NCBI RefSeq assembly: GCF_900113955.1
Contig: NZ_FORH01000008.1
Coordinates: forward strand, 124,001 to 188,000
Direction of reading: 5' to 3'
Length of the DNA: 64,000 bases
From: Celeribacter neptunius
GTDB lineage: Bacteria > Pseudomonadota > Alphaproteobacteria > Rhodobacterales > Rhodobacteraceae
The notes beneath the pieces are model-generated. The model searched no databases. It saw only the letters and a list, made by a program, of their open reading frames with translations, and was not told where the DNA came from. Position numbers and translations under genes: made by a program. Below, piece after piece: positions 55,234-62,933 of the stretch (the first letter of the stretch is position 1; every line of letters starts with the position of its first letter).

Positions 55234-55276
55234 CAGGCGATCGCGCGGCGGCCTTTGGCCTTGTCCCGCGCGGAAG
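55234..55276. repeat. Dispersed intergenic repeat, copy C
   Basis: CAGGCGATCGCGCGGCGGCC followed by TTTGGCCTTGTCCCGCG and CGGAAG. It matches copies A (16941-16976) and B (59109-59146) but lacks two bases near the end and has a GATC-containing insertion. It lies in the 222-base spacer before the second acyl-CoA dehydrogenase, which otherwise shows no gene. Confidence 0.6.
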
Positions 55277-55291
55277 TTCAAGAGGTGTAAC

Positions 55292-56848
55292 ATGACCCCG
55301 TTCAAAGCCCCCGTTGATGACATCCTCTTCTGCCTGCGCGAGGTTGCGGGCGCCGACCGCTTGCCGGATTGGGACGCGGAGATGGCCGAGGGCATTCTCG
55401 AGCATTTCGCCGGTTTCGCCGAAGGCGTCATCGCGCCTTTGGATGAGCCTGGCGATGCCCAGGGCTGTGCGCTCCAGGACGGTCGCGTCACTATGCCCGA
55501 TGGGTCCAAACCCGCCTTCGATCAGCTCGCCGAAGGCGGCTGGCAGGGGCTCACTGCGCCCGAGGACTTCGGTGGAATGGGCCAGAACGCGCTTTTGGCC
55601 GCCGGTGTCTCGGAGATCTTTTCCGGCGCCAACCACGCCATGCAGATGGTCTGCAACCTCGTGCCCGGCGCCATTTCGACGCTGATGAAATTCGGCACGG
55701 AGGCACAAAAACAGTATTGGATTCCGCGTCTTGCGGCGGGTGAAACGCTCTCCACCATGTGCCTGACCGAACCGGGCGCGGGATCCGATCTCTCTCGCAT
55801 CCGCACCAAGGCCACCCGCGAGGGGGATCAATGGCGGATCGAGGGGGAGAAAATCTTCATCTCCGGCGGCGATCAGGACATGTCCGAGGACATCCTGCAT
55901 CTGGTCCTGGCCCGCACCGGCGCGCCGGAAGACGGGATCAAAGGTCTGTCGCTGTTCCTCTGTGCGTCCGACATCAATGGGGCGCGCAACGCGGTCACCG
56001 TGACCCGGATCGAGGAGAAACTCGGCCTGCACGCTTCGCCCACCTGTCAGCTTGCTTTCGACCGGGCGCAAGCCGAACTGATCGGCGAAGAGGGCGCCGG
56101 TCTCCTGGCGATGTTCACCATGATGAACCACGCGCGCCTCGACGTCTCGTTGCAAGGCGTCGCGCATGCCTCTCGCGCGCATCAGATCGCCGCCGCCTAT
56201 GCCGCCGAGCGCAAACAGGGGCGCAAGCCCGACGGCACCGAGGCCATGCTGGCCGATCACCCGGATGTGCGGCGCATGTTGGATGAGCAGCGCAGTCTCG
56301 CATTGGGCGCCCGCGCCATGACCTATCTGACCTTTGTCGAGCTGGCGCTTGGCGAGAACCGCGCGCTGGTCGATTTCCTGACGCCGATCTGCAAGGTCTT
56401 CTGCACCGAGGCCGGGATCAGATCCGCCGATCTCGGCATTCAGGTGTTGGGCGGCTATGGCTATCTCACGGAATACCGCGTGTCCCAGACCTGGCGCGAT
56501 GCCCGCATCACCTCGATCTACGAAGGCGCTAATGGCATTCATGCCGTGGCCATCGCCACCCGTGGACTGCGCAGTGCTGACGGTCCGGAGGCCTTCGCTA
56601 CACTGGTGACCGAGCTGGCTGGGGGCGATGCGTCCTGTCTAGATCTTCTGTCGCACTGGCAGGAGGCGCGTGCGGGCATGGTTGAGGCGGCGCTGGAAAA
56701 ATCCCATGATTTCATGGCGCTGACCGCAGAGCTTCTGTTTCAGGCGGTCTGGTGCCGTTTGGCCGTGACGGGAGAGGCCGAGTTGATACGATTGGCCAAA
56801 TCCGTGGCGCGCCGCCCCTTGCCGGTGCGTCTGCCGCTGCTGGCTTAG
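55292..56848 (+). CDS. Acyl-CoA dehydrogenase of the phenylpropanoid-type operon
   Basis: A 518-residue FAD enzyme related to the one at 25164-26936 (MCLTEPGAGSDLSRIRTKA, GEKIFISGGDQDMSED, SIYEGANGIHAVAIATRGL with the catalytic Glu) but about 70 residues shorter, with a trimmed C-terminal domain. ATG 55292 is chosen because AGAGG precedes it; the frame is open to 55130 through the repeat. It is separated from the amidohydrolase by a 222-base spacer. Its likely role is to desaturate dihydro-forms (arylpropionyl-CoA) so that they can enter the same route. Confidence 0.87.
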   Translation: MTPFKAPVDDILFCLREVAGADRLPDWDAEMAEGILEHFAGFAEGVIAPLDEPGDAQGCALQDGRVTMPDGSKPAFDQLAEGGWQGLTAPEDFGGMGQNALLAAGVSEIFSGANHAMQMVCNLVPGAISTLMKFGTEAQKQYWIPRLAAGETLSTMCLTEPGAGSDLSRIRTKATREGDQWRIEGEKIFISGGDQDMSEDILHLVLARTGAPEDGIKGLSLFLCASDINGARNAVTVTRIEEKLGLHASPTCQLAFDRAQAELIGEEGAGLLAMFTMMNHARLDVSLQGVAHASRAHQIAAAYAAERKQGRKPDGTEAMLADHPDVRRMLDEQRSLALGARAMTYLTFVELALGENRALVDFLTPICKVFCTEAGIRSADLGIQVLGGYGYLTEYRVSQTWRDARITSIYEGANGIHAVAIATRGLRSADGPEAFATLVTELAGGDASCLDLLSHWQEARAGMVEAALEKSHDFMALTAELLFQAVWCRLAVTGEAELIRLAKSVARRPLPVRLPLLA

Positions 56849-56864
56849 AACCGGGCGAGCTGGG

Positions 56865-57728
56865 CTAGGTCTCGCCGGCGCCCTCTCCCGAGACCCTTGC
56901 GCGATAGGCGCTCGGGGTCTCGCCCGTGCGTTTTCGAAACCGGCGCGAGAAATACGGCGGGTCGGCAAAGCCCAGCCGATAGCCGACCTCGGCCACCGAC
57001 AGGCGCGTGAACGCAAGATGGCGACAGGCCTCGGTCATCACCGCCACTTCCAGATAGCTCGAGAGCGTCATCCCGGTCTGGCCCCGCACGATACGATTGA
57101 GATGGCCCGCGGTCATATGCAGCGCCTGCGCATATTGGGTTGCAGTCCAGCCCTCCGCCAGATGATCGGCGATCAGGGCATCGAGCCGCTGCATTTGTCG
57201 GTTCGGGTCCTGCGCCGTCGTCGGCTCTTCCGTCTCTTCGGCCAATGTAACCAGGAGCGCATGCGACAGCGCCACCAGCCGCTGTGTGCGAAATGTGCCA
57301 GACATGTCATGGAAATGTGCAAGTGGTGCAAGCAGGCCGGAGCCTGTCGCAGACAGCATGCCGTGATGAGCGCGGGCGAGCCAGGCGGTGAGCGCCGGGG
57401 TCTGAGGCCCGAGCCTCTGGATCACCGGCGAGGGCAGGGACAGCACGCTGCCCTCGGTGCCCAGCTCAAAGCCGAACCCGTGCACGATTTTCGGCGGAAC
57501 ATAGAGAAATTCTCCGCTTTTCAGCGCCATGTCCCGCCCGTCCAGCGTCACCTCGGCATGACCCTGTTCGATATGAAACAGCTGTGCCATCTGGTGATGC
57601 CGATGCGGCGAAATCCGCCAGCCATGGAGCCGTGCCCGGTCGAAGATCCGCTCGCAATGCACCACATCCGGAAAAGCGCTGGTCTCGCCAAAGAGGTTGA
57701 AAACGGGAATGGGGTTGGTCTCATTCAT
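56865..57728 (-). CDS. pobR: AraC-family activator, probable PobR
   Basis: A 287-residue protein with an N-terminal cupin-like domain (RISPHRHHQMAQLFHIEQGHAEVTLDG) and a C-terminal pair of helix-turn-helix motifs (ATQYAQALHMTAGHLNRIVRGQTG and SVAEVGYRLGFADPPYFSRRFRKRTGETPSAYR). It is divergent from pobA, where AraC-type PobR activators respond to 4-hydroxybenzoate. It converges on the acyl-CoA dehydrogenase gene with 16 bases between. Confidence 0.88.
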   Translation of the reverse strand: MNETNPIPVFNLFGETSAFPDVVHCERIFDRARLHGWRISPHRHHQMAQLFHIEQGHAEVTLDGRDMALKSGEFLYVPPKIVHGFGFELGTEGSVLSLPSPVIQRLGPQTPALTAWLARAHHGMLSATGSGLLAPLAHFHDMSGTFRTQRLVALSHALLVTLAEETEEPTTAQDPNRQMQRLDALIADHLAEGWTATQYAQALHMTAGHLNRIVRGQTGMTLSSYLEVAVMTEACRHLAFTRLSVAEVGYRLGFADPPYFSRRFRKRTGETPSAYRARVSGEGAGET

Positions 57729-57816
57729 GCCGGAAAAGTACCATTATTTGCCGGGCGGGTCCATTCTGATCCGTATGGGCTGCGCGTATTCTCCTGTCAA
57801 AATGGAGGAAACGCAT

Positions 57817-58995
57817 ATGACCACTCTCAAGACGCAAGTCGCCATCATCGGCGGCGGCCCTTCGGGACTTCTGCTGTCGCAGCTGCTGAACAAGGCGGGC
57901 ATCGAGACCGTCATTCTCGAACGCGCGACCCGCGACCACGTGTTGTCGCGCATCCGGGCCGGCATTCTCGAATGGGGCACGGTGGATCTGCTGCGCGAGG
58001 CCGGTGTCGGCGCCCGGATGGACGCGGAGGGCATCCCGCATGACGGCTGTTACCTCACCGATGACGAGCTGATGGTGCATGTGGATTTCAAGGAACTCAC
58101 CGGCAAACAGGTCATGGTCTATGGCCAGACCGAGGTCACGCGTGATCTCTACACCGCGCAGGATGGCATGGGCACGACAGTGCTGCACGAGGTCTCGGAT
58201 GTGGAAATCTGCGATCTTGATCAGCCGACCTCCTCTGTCACCTTCACCCATGAGGGCGCGCGCAAAAAGCTTGAATGTCTCTATGTTGCCGGCTGCGACG
58301 GGTTCCATGGCGTCTCTCGCAAGACCATTCCGGAAGAGAAACGCCGCGAATTCGAACGGGTCTACCCGTTTGGCTGGCTTGGTATCCTGTCGGAAACCCC
58401 GCCGGTCAATGACGAGCTGATCTATTCGAACTCGCGCCACGGTTTCGCGCTCGCCTCAATGCGCAACGAGAATCTCGTGCGCTATTACGTGCAGGTGCCG
58501 CTTTCGGACAAGGTCGAGGATTGGTCGGATCAACGCTTCTGGGATGAATTCTCCCGCCGCATTCCGTCGGATGCCGCCAGCCGCCTGATCACCGGGCCAT
58601 CGATTGAGAAATCCATCGCGCCGCTCAGGAGCTTTGTCTCCGAGCCGCTGCGCTGGGGCAATCTCTTCCTCGTCGGCGACAGCGCGCATATCGTGCCGCC
58701 GACCGGCGCCAAGGGGCTGAACCTCGCCGCCTCCGACGTGTACTATCTCTACACTGCGCTGATCGACGCCGTGACCGGTGGAACCAAGAGCGGGATCGAG
58801 GAATATTCCGCCCGCGCGCTGGAACGGATCTGGAAAGCCATGCGGTTCAGCTGGCAGATGACCACCATGTTGCACCGCTTCGATGGCGAGGATGCCTTTG
58901 CCGAACAGATGCGCAAGGCGACGCTCAACCATCTCGCCACCTCGGAAACCGCGCGCCGCGATCTGGCCGAGAATTACATCGGCCTGCCGTTCTGA
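57817..58995 (+). CDS. pobA: 4-Hydroxybenzoate 3-monooxygenase
   Basis: FAD/NADPH enzyme making protocatechuate from 4-hydroxybenzoate. The 392-residue protein has VAIIGGGPSGLLLSQLL at the N-terminus, the VAGCDGFHGVSRKTI motif in the middle and LVGDSAHIVPPTGAKGLNLA near residue 290, all typical of PobA. ATG 57817 follows GGAGGA. It links the upstream side-chain operon to the pca genes: the acid released there is its expected substrate. Confidence 0.96.
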   Translation: MTTLKTQVAIIGGGPSGLLLSQLLNKAGIETVILERATRDHVLSRIRAGILEWGTVDLLREAGVGARMDAEGIPHDGCYLTDDELMVHVDFKELTGKQVMVYGQTEVTRDLYTAQDGMGTTVLHEVSDVEICDLDQPTSSVTFTHEGARKKLECLYVAGCDGFHGVSRKTIPEEKRREFERVYPFGWLGILSETPPVNDELIYSNSRHGFALASMRNENLVRYYVQVPLSDKVEDWSDQRFWDEFSRRIPSDAASRLITGPSIEKSIAPLRSFVSEPLRWGNLFLVGDSAHIVPPTGAKGLNLAASDVYYLYTALIDAVTGGTKSGIEEYSARALERIWKAMRFSWQMTTMLHRFDGEDAFAEQMRKATLNHLATSETARRDLAENYIGLPF

Positions 58996-59108
58996 GAGGC
59001 GCGTGACCTTTGATTTGAAAGTCGAAGGGGCGGAGAGCGGGATGGAGGAGATATGCATCTCTTTCGCGCTCCGCCCCCAATGCGCCAGCCCGCCGGAACG
59101 GGTCGGCG

Positions 59109-59146
59109 CAGGCGCGGCGGCCTTTGGCCTTGTTCCGCGCCGGAAG
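59109..59146. repeat. Dispersed intergenic repeat, copy B
   Basis: CAGGCGCGGCGGCCTTTGGC followed by CTTGTTCCGCGCCGGAAG, the fullest copy. GCGCGG and CCGCGC can pair, with a GGCCTTTGGCC core. It lies in the spacer between pobA and pcaB, and the upstream 59030-59108 part shows no gene. Confidence 0.6.
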
Positions 59147-59193
59147 CGTGCCTCGCCAGTATCTGATGCCTTGGGTTAAAGGGGCATTCTAGG

Positions 59194-60249
59194 CTATTGG
59201 GCGCGTCCCAATCTCTCAATGTTCTGAACCAGTTCGATGGCCATGGCGAGCGAGCGCCCCGTGGCCATCAACATTTGCGGCAGCACCATCCATTCGAGCG
59301 ACCAGGCCGCGCCGGAGCGTTCCTGTTCATGCACGAGGGCATGATGCATGGCGCTCACTTGCGTGGCGTTGTAGCGCGCCAGGGTCACCAGAAGCTCGGC
59401 AGACACCGGGTTCTGTTTATGCGGCATGGCCGAGGACCCGCCGGCGCCGGAAATCGCGACCTCTTCAATGCCTTGCTGCGCCATCAGCACGATATCCTGA
59501 CCCATTTTGCCCAAAGATCCGGTGATCAGCGACAGGAATGAGGCATAGCCGGCGATGCCGTGGCGCATCGTATGCCAGGCCTTGTCGGTGGGCGCGAGAT
59601 CGAGCGCCTTCGCCACCTCGGCGACCACCGCACCGGCCTTGTCACCCAGCGCCTTGCGGTCGCCCGACGCGCCGCCAATTTGCACCTTTTCAACATCGGC
59701 CCGTTTCTGGTCGAGCGTTTTGAGATGATCCGCAAGAGGCAGGCGCCAGGTCAGAAGCCGATCCCGCACGGTCATTTCCGTTGCCGCCTGCATCCGGGTG
59801 CGGCCCATCAGCGGGGCATCACCGAACTGTTCTTCGAGCGCCTTGAGATAGGTCTCCAGCTCCATCAACCGCCCGGCAATCAGGAAAGACGCCTCGCGCA
59901 GGGTGAGCACCAGCGCCGTGTCCACCACGTCTTGCGAGGTTGCGCCCTTGTGCACGGCGTCCGCCGGGGCGATGGCTTTGAGTTGCTTGACCAAACGCGG
60001 GATCGGCACACCGTCCTGCGCCATGCCCGCAGCAATATCGGCCAGATCGATCTCGGCACTTTCGATGGCTTTTGCGGCTTCTTCCGCCGTTGTCGCATCG
60101 AACAATCCGGCCTTGCCACAGGCGCGTGACCAAGCGGCCTCAAAACCCAGCATATGCGACATCTGCCGCTCGGGCGACAGCACCTCGGCCATTCCCGGAT
60201 CGCCAAAGAGACCGGACAGCCAGGGATGGGTGAAAACGGAGTGGCTCAT
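59194..60249 (-). CDS. pcaB: 3-Carboxy-cis,cis-muconate cycloisomerase
   Basis: Turns 3-carboxy-muconate into 4-carboxymuconolactone. It belongs to the fumarase/aspartase superfamily, with the signature GSSAMPHKQNPVSAE. At 351 residues it lacks the last domain of many class II family members, as do other alphaproteobacterial PcaB proteins I recall. ATG 60249 (MSHSVFTHPWLSGLFGD) is preferred to the longer frame. It follows pcaG after a 69-base spacer that contains a hairpin. Confidence 0.93.
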   Translation of the reverse strand: MSHSVFTHPWLSGLFGDPGMAEVLSPERQMSHMLGFEAAWSRACGKAGLFDATTAEEAAKAIESAEIDLADIAAGMAQDGVPIPRLVKQLKAIAPADAVHKGATSQDVVDTALVLTLREASFLIAGRLMELETYLKALEEQFGDAPLMGRTRMQAATEMTVRDRLLTWRLPLADHLKTLDQKRADVEKVQIGGASGDRKALGDKAGAVVAEVAKALDLAPTDKAWHTMRHGIAGYASFLSLITGSLGKMGQDIVLMAQQGIEEVAISGAGGSSAMPHKQNPVSAELLVTLARYNATQVSAMHHALVHEQERSGAAWSLEWMVLPQMLMATGRSLAMAIELVQNIERLGRAQ

Positions 60250-60271
60250 CGGTTTTGTCCTCTTGAACGCG

Positions 60272-60297
60272 AAAAGGGGCGGTCGCTGCCGCCCCTT
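60272..60297 (-). terminator. Hairpin between pcaG and pcaB
   Basis: AAGGGGCGG (60274-60282) pairs perfectly with CCGCCCCTT (60289-60297), loop TCGCTG. On the minus strand the hairpin runs into TTTT at its foot, 22 bases before the pcaB start. It could lower transcription of pcaB relative to pcaHG. Confidence 0.6.
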
Positions 60298-60318
60298 ATA
60301 ATCGCTTTTGGTCACGTC

Positions 60319-60924
60319 TTACAGATCGAGAAACACCGTCTCATCTTGGCCCTGCAGGCGGATGTCGAAACGGTATTTGCCTCCGCTGGTCTTCTTTGCG
60401 ATCAGCGTATTGACGCGCGGGCGTTGCTCGATCCGCTTCAGGAGCGGATCGTCATCGTTGTCCTCATCTTCGAAATAGATCCGGGTGTTGAGGCCGATGT
60501 TGATGCCACGCGCCACGACCCAGAGCGAGATATACGGGGCGCTTTCCACGCCACCACGGCCCTTGTAAGAGCCCGGTTTGACGGTGCGCAGCGTGAATTC
60601 CCCGCTTTCGGCATCGGCGGCAAAGCGGCAATGACCGGTAAAGGCCGGATCTGCGCCCTCGCTGCCCGGAAAGACGCCAGCCGCATCGCATTGCCAGCTC
60701 TCGATGAGCGCGTCGCGCATCGCCCAGCCGGTGCCATCGAACACCGAACCGGTGATCTCGATGATCTCGCCTTTGGCGTTGCTCTCATCAAGGAACGGCG
60801 TGGTGCCGATCTCTTCCTCGTAATAGCCGCCATTGCCGGCGTAGGTCGGCATGAGGCCGATGTGGACATAGGGGCCGGCGGTCTGGGACGGGGTTTCTTG
60901 CAAGGTATCGAGTTTCTGGACCAT
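60319..60924 (-). CDS. pcaG: Protocatechuate 3,4-dioxygenase, alpha chain
   Basis: Structural partner of PcaH; it has the same fold but no iron ligands. The 201-residue protein begins QETPSQTAGPYVHIGLMP and contains SVFDGTGWAMRDALIESWQ, typical of the alpha chain. It starts one base after the pcaH stop. Confidence 0.95.
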   Translation of the reverse strand: MVQKLDTLQETPSQTAGPYVHIGLMPTYAGNGGYYEEEIGTTPFLDESNAKGEIIEITGSVFDGTGWAMRDALIESWQCDAAGVFPGSEGADPAFTGHCRFAADAESGEFTLRTVKPGSYKGRGGVESAPYISLWVVARGINIGLNTRIYFEDEDNDDDPLLKRIEQRPRVNTLIAKKTSGGKYRFDIRLQGQDETVFLDL

Positions 60925-60925
60925 C

Positions 60926-61666
60926 TCACATGCCCTCCAGCTTGTTCTCGAACATGGTCTGGCGGCGGCCGCGCAGCACGATGTCGAATTTATAGGCGAG
61001 GAAGTCGAGCGGGCGCGATCTGGAGAAATCGAGCGGCGCGACCAGACGGTCGAGCTGGCTGCGATCCTTGATCGTCGCGGCGATCGGGCAATGATCGATC
61101 AGCGGATCGCCTTCGAAATACATCTGGGTGATCAGACGCTGGCCGAAGCTGTGACCATAGACCGAGATATGGATGTGCATCGGACGCCAGTCATTGGCGC
61201 GGTTCGGCCAGGGGTAGGCGCCGGGACGCACGGTCAGGAATTCGTAAGAACCGTTTTCATCGGTGATCGTGCGTCCGCAACCGCCAAAGTTGGGGTCCAG
61301 AGGCGCGAAATAGGTGTCCTTCTTGTGGCGATACCGCCCGCCGGCATTGGCCTGCCAGATCTCGATCAGCGTGTTCGGTACCGGGCGACCCATTTCGTCC
61401 AGAACCCGACCATGCATCAGGATGCGCTCTCCGACGGCGGGGGCCGCGCCCTTGGTCCAGTTCAGGATCAGGTTGTTGTCCAAGGCCCCCAATTTGTTGT
61501 GACCGAAAGTCGGGCCGGTCTCCTCCGACGGCGAGCTTTCCATCGACAGAAGCGGCAGGTTCGGCGAGCGCGACACGCTCGTCTTGTAGTCCGGGTCGTA
61601 GGGCACGGGATGAATCGCGCGGTTGCGCGGGATCAGTGGCCCCTGATCAAGGATCAGCTCAGTCAT
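60926..61666 (-). CDS. pcaH: Protocatechuate 3,4-dioxygenase, beta chain
   Basis: Iron(III)-bearing chain that opens the ring of protocatechuate between the two hydroxyl groups. The 246-residue protein shows the ligand residues in order: Tyr in GGRYRHKKD, Tyr in GAYPWPNR and two His in RPMHIHISVYG. It overlaps pcaC by 8 bases. Confidence 0.97.
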   Translation of the reverse strand: MTELILDQGPLIPRNRAIHPVPYDPDYKTSVSRSPNLPLLSMESSPSEETGPTFGHNKLGALDNNLILNWTKGAAPAVGERILMHGRVLDEMGRPVPNTLIEIWQANAGGRYRHKKDTYFAPLDPNFGGCGRTITDENGSYEFLTVRPGAYPWPNRANDWRPMHIHISVYGHSFGQRLITQMYFEGDPLIDHCPIAATIKDRSQLDRLVAPLDFSRSRPLDFLAYKFDIVLRGRRQTMFENKLEGM

Positions 61667-62060
61667 GGTTGGTCTCCTCCATTTCCGCGTAGGTCTGTTT
61701 GGCGAGCTTCAGCGCGTGATTGGCCTTGGGCACACCGGCGTAGATCGCCACATGCTGCAGCGCCTCAGCAATATCGTCCTTTGACGCACCCGTGCGCAGG
61801 GTGGCACGGATATGCATCGGAATTTCCTCGAAATTTCCGGTCGCGGCCAGAAGCGCGATGGTCAGCATCGAGCGCTCGCGCCGGGTGATCTTGTCCGACG
61901 ACCAGACCGTGCCCCAGGCGCCCTCGGTGATGAGAGTCTGGAAGGGCAGGTCGAACTTACTCTTGGCCGCCTCGGCGCGGTCGACATGGGCATCGCCCAG
62001 AACCTCGCGCCGGGTCTTCATGCCCTGATCGAATTTTTCGCTCACGTTTTTCCCGGTCAT
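61659..62060 (-). CDS. pcaC: 4-Carboxymuconolactone decarboxylase
   Basis: A 133-residue protein of the CMD/AhpD-like fold with the pattern WSSDKITRRERSMLTIALLAATGNFEEIPMHIRATLRTGASKDDI. It yields beta-ketoadipate enol-lactone. It is coupled to pcaD (ATGA overlap) and pcaH. Confidence 0.95.
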   Translation of the reverse strand: MTGKNVSEKFDQGMKTRREVLGDAHVDRAEAAKSKFDLPFQTLITEGAWGTVWSSDKITRRERSMLTIALLAATGNFEEIPMHIRATLRTGASKDDIAEALQHVAIYAGVPKANHALKLAKQTYAEMEETNHD

Positions 62061-62839
62061 GCCGCGATCCTTTCCACGAATTTCATCACGGCCTCGGTAA
62101 AGGCCTCGGGCGCCTCTATGGCGGGCAGGTGCCCGGTGTCTTCGAACATCACCAGATCGGCGCGCGGGAGCGCCCGGGCCAAGGCTTCGACCACCTCGGG
62201 CGGGGTCGCCAGATCGTGTTTGCCGGCCAAGACCAGCGCCGGTTGGGTGATCTCGGGCAGGCGATCAGAAATATCGGTGCCGGCAATCGCGGCACAGGTG
62301 GCGATATAGCCTTCCTGATCGGTGCGGGCCAAAAGCGTGCGCCAGAGCGCGGCATTCGGGTTTGCGAGCATCTTCGGCCCGAACCAGCGCGGCAGCACGC
62401 CCCCGGCCATCGCCGCCATGCCGGTCTCGCGAATGGCGGCGATCCGGGCGTGCCAGCCATCTGCCGGGCCGAGTTTCGGCGCGGTGTTGGACAGCACCAG
62501 ACCGGTGACGCGCTCCGGCGCCATCAGCGCCACATGCTGCGCGATCAGACCGCCGATGGAACAGCCAATGAGAATGGCATTTGCGGGCCCCGCCTCATCC
62601 ATCGCCGCGATCACGTCTTCGGCCAGCTCCGGGATTCCATAGCCCTCAGGCGCGGTTTCCGACAAGCCGTGACCGCGCTTGTCCATGCGCAGCGTGACCC
62701 AACTTGGCGGCAGGTGGCCACAGACCTCGTCCCACATCCGAAGATCGGTTCCCAAGGAGTTGATGAACACAAGAGCGGGGCCGGTGCCGCCCTTGTGGTG
62801 CAGATGCATGGTGCCCCAGTCGCGTTTCAGTGCGTGCAT
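62057..62839 (-). CDS. pcaD: Beta-ketoadipate enol-lactone hydrolase
   Basis: Alpha/beta hydrolase of 260 residues. The nucleophile is the Ser in LIGCSIGGLIAQ, the oxyanion strand is FINSLGTDLRMWDE, and the catalytic His lies in DTGHLPAIEAPEAF. GAGGA precedes ATG 62839. It is the first gene of the minus-strand block pcaD-C-H-G-B and faces pcaQ. Confidence 0.95.
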   Translation of the reverse strand: MHALKRDWGTMHLHHKGGTGPALVFINSLGTDLRMWDEVCGHLPPSWVTLRMDKRGHGLSETAPEGYGIPELAEDVIAAMDEAGPANAILIGCSIGGLIAQHVALMAPERVTGLVLSNTAPKLGPADGWHARIAAIRETGMAAMAGGVLPRWFGPKMLANPNAALWRTLLARTDQEGYIATCAAIAGTDISDRLPEITQPALVLAGKHDLATPPEVVEALARALPRADLVMFEDTGHLPAIEAPEAFTEAVMKFVERIAA

Positions 62840-62911
62840 GGAATCCTCTTCCCTTTTGCTCAGATTGCCATAATTGTTTTCCCCTTAAAAATACAATATG
62901 ACGTCATTGAT

Positions 62912-62927
62912 ATAACCAAATGGATAT
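62912..62927. promoter_or_regulatory. PcaQ-type box between pcaD and pcaQ
   Basis: ATAACC-AAAT-GGATAT closely fits the interrupted palindrome ATAACC-N4-GGTTAA that I recall for rhizobial PcaQ. It lies 73 bases before pcaD and ends 7 bases before the pcaQ start, so a bound protein would also block pcaQ. Confidence 0.65.
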
Positions 62928-62933
62928 GAGTGA

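Noticed and set aside
55070-55291. Extra N-terminal extension of the second acyl-CoA dehydrogenase (start at 55130)
   Set aside because: The extension would run through the dispersed repeat and has no similarity to acyl-CoA dehydrogenases; a ribosome site and a family-like start lie at 55292.
59194-60249. PcaB truncated by mutation
   Set aside because: The 351-residue length matches other alphaproteobacterial PcaB proteins I recall and the frame ends cleanly with the signature intact, so it is a short subfamily rather than a broken gene.
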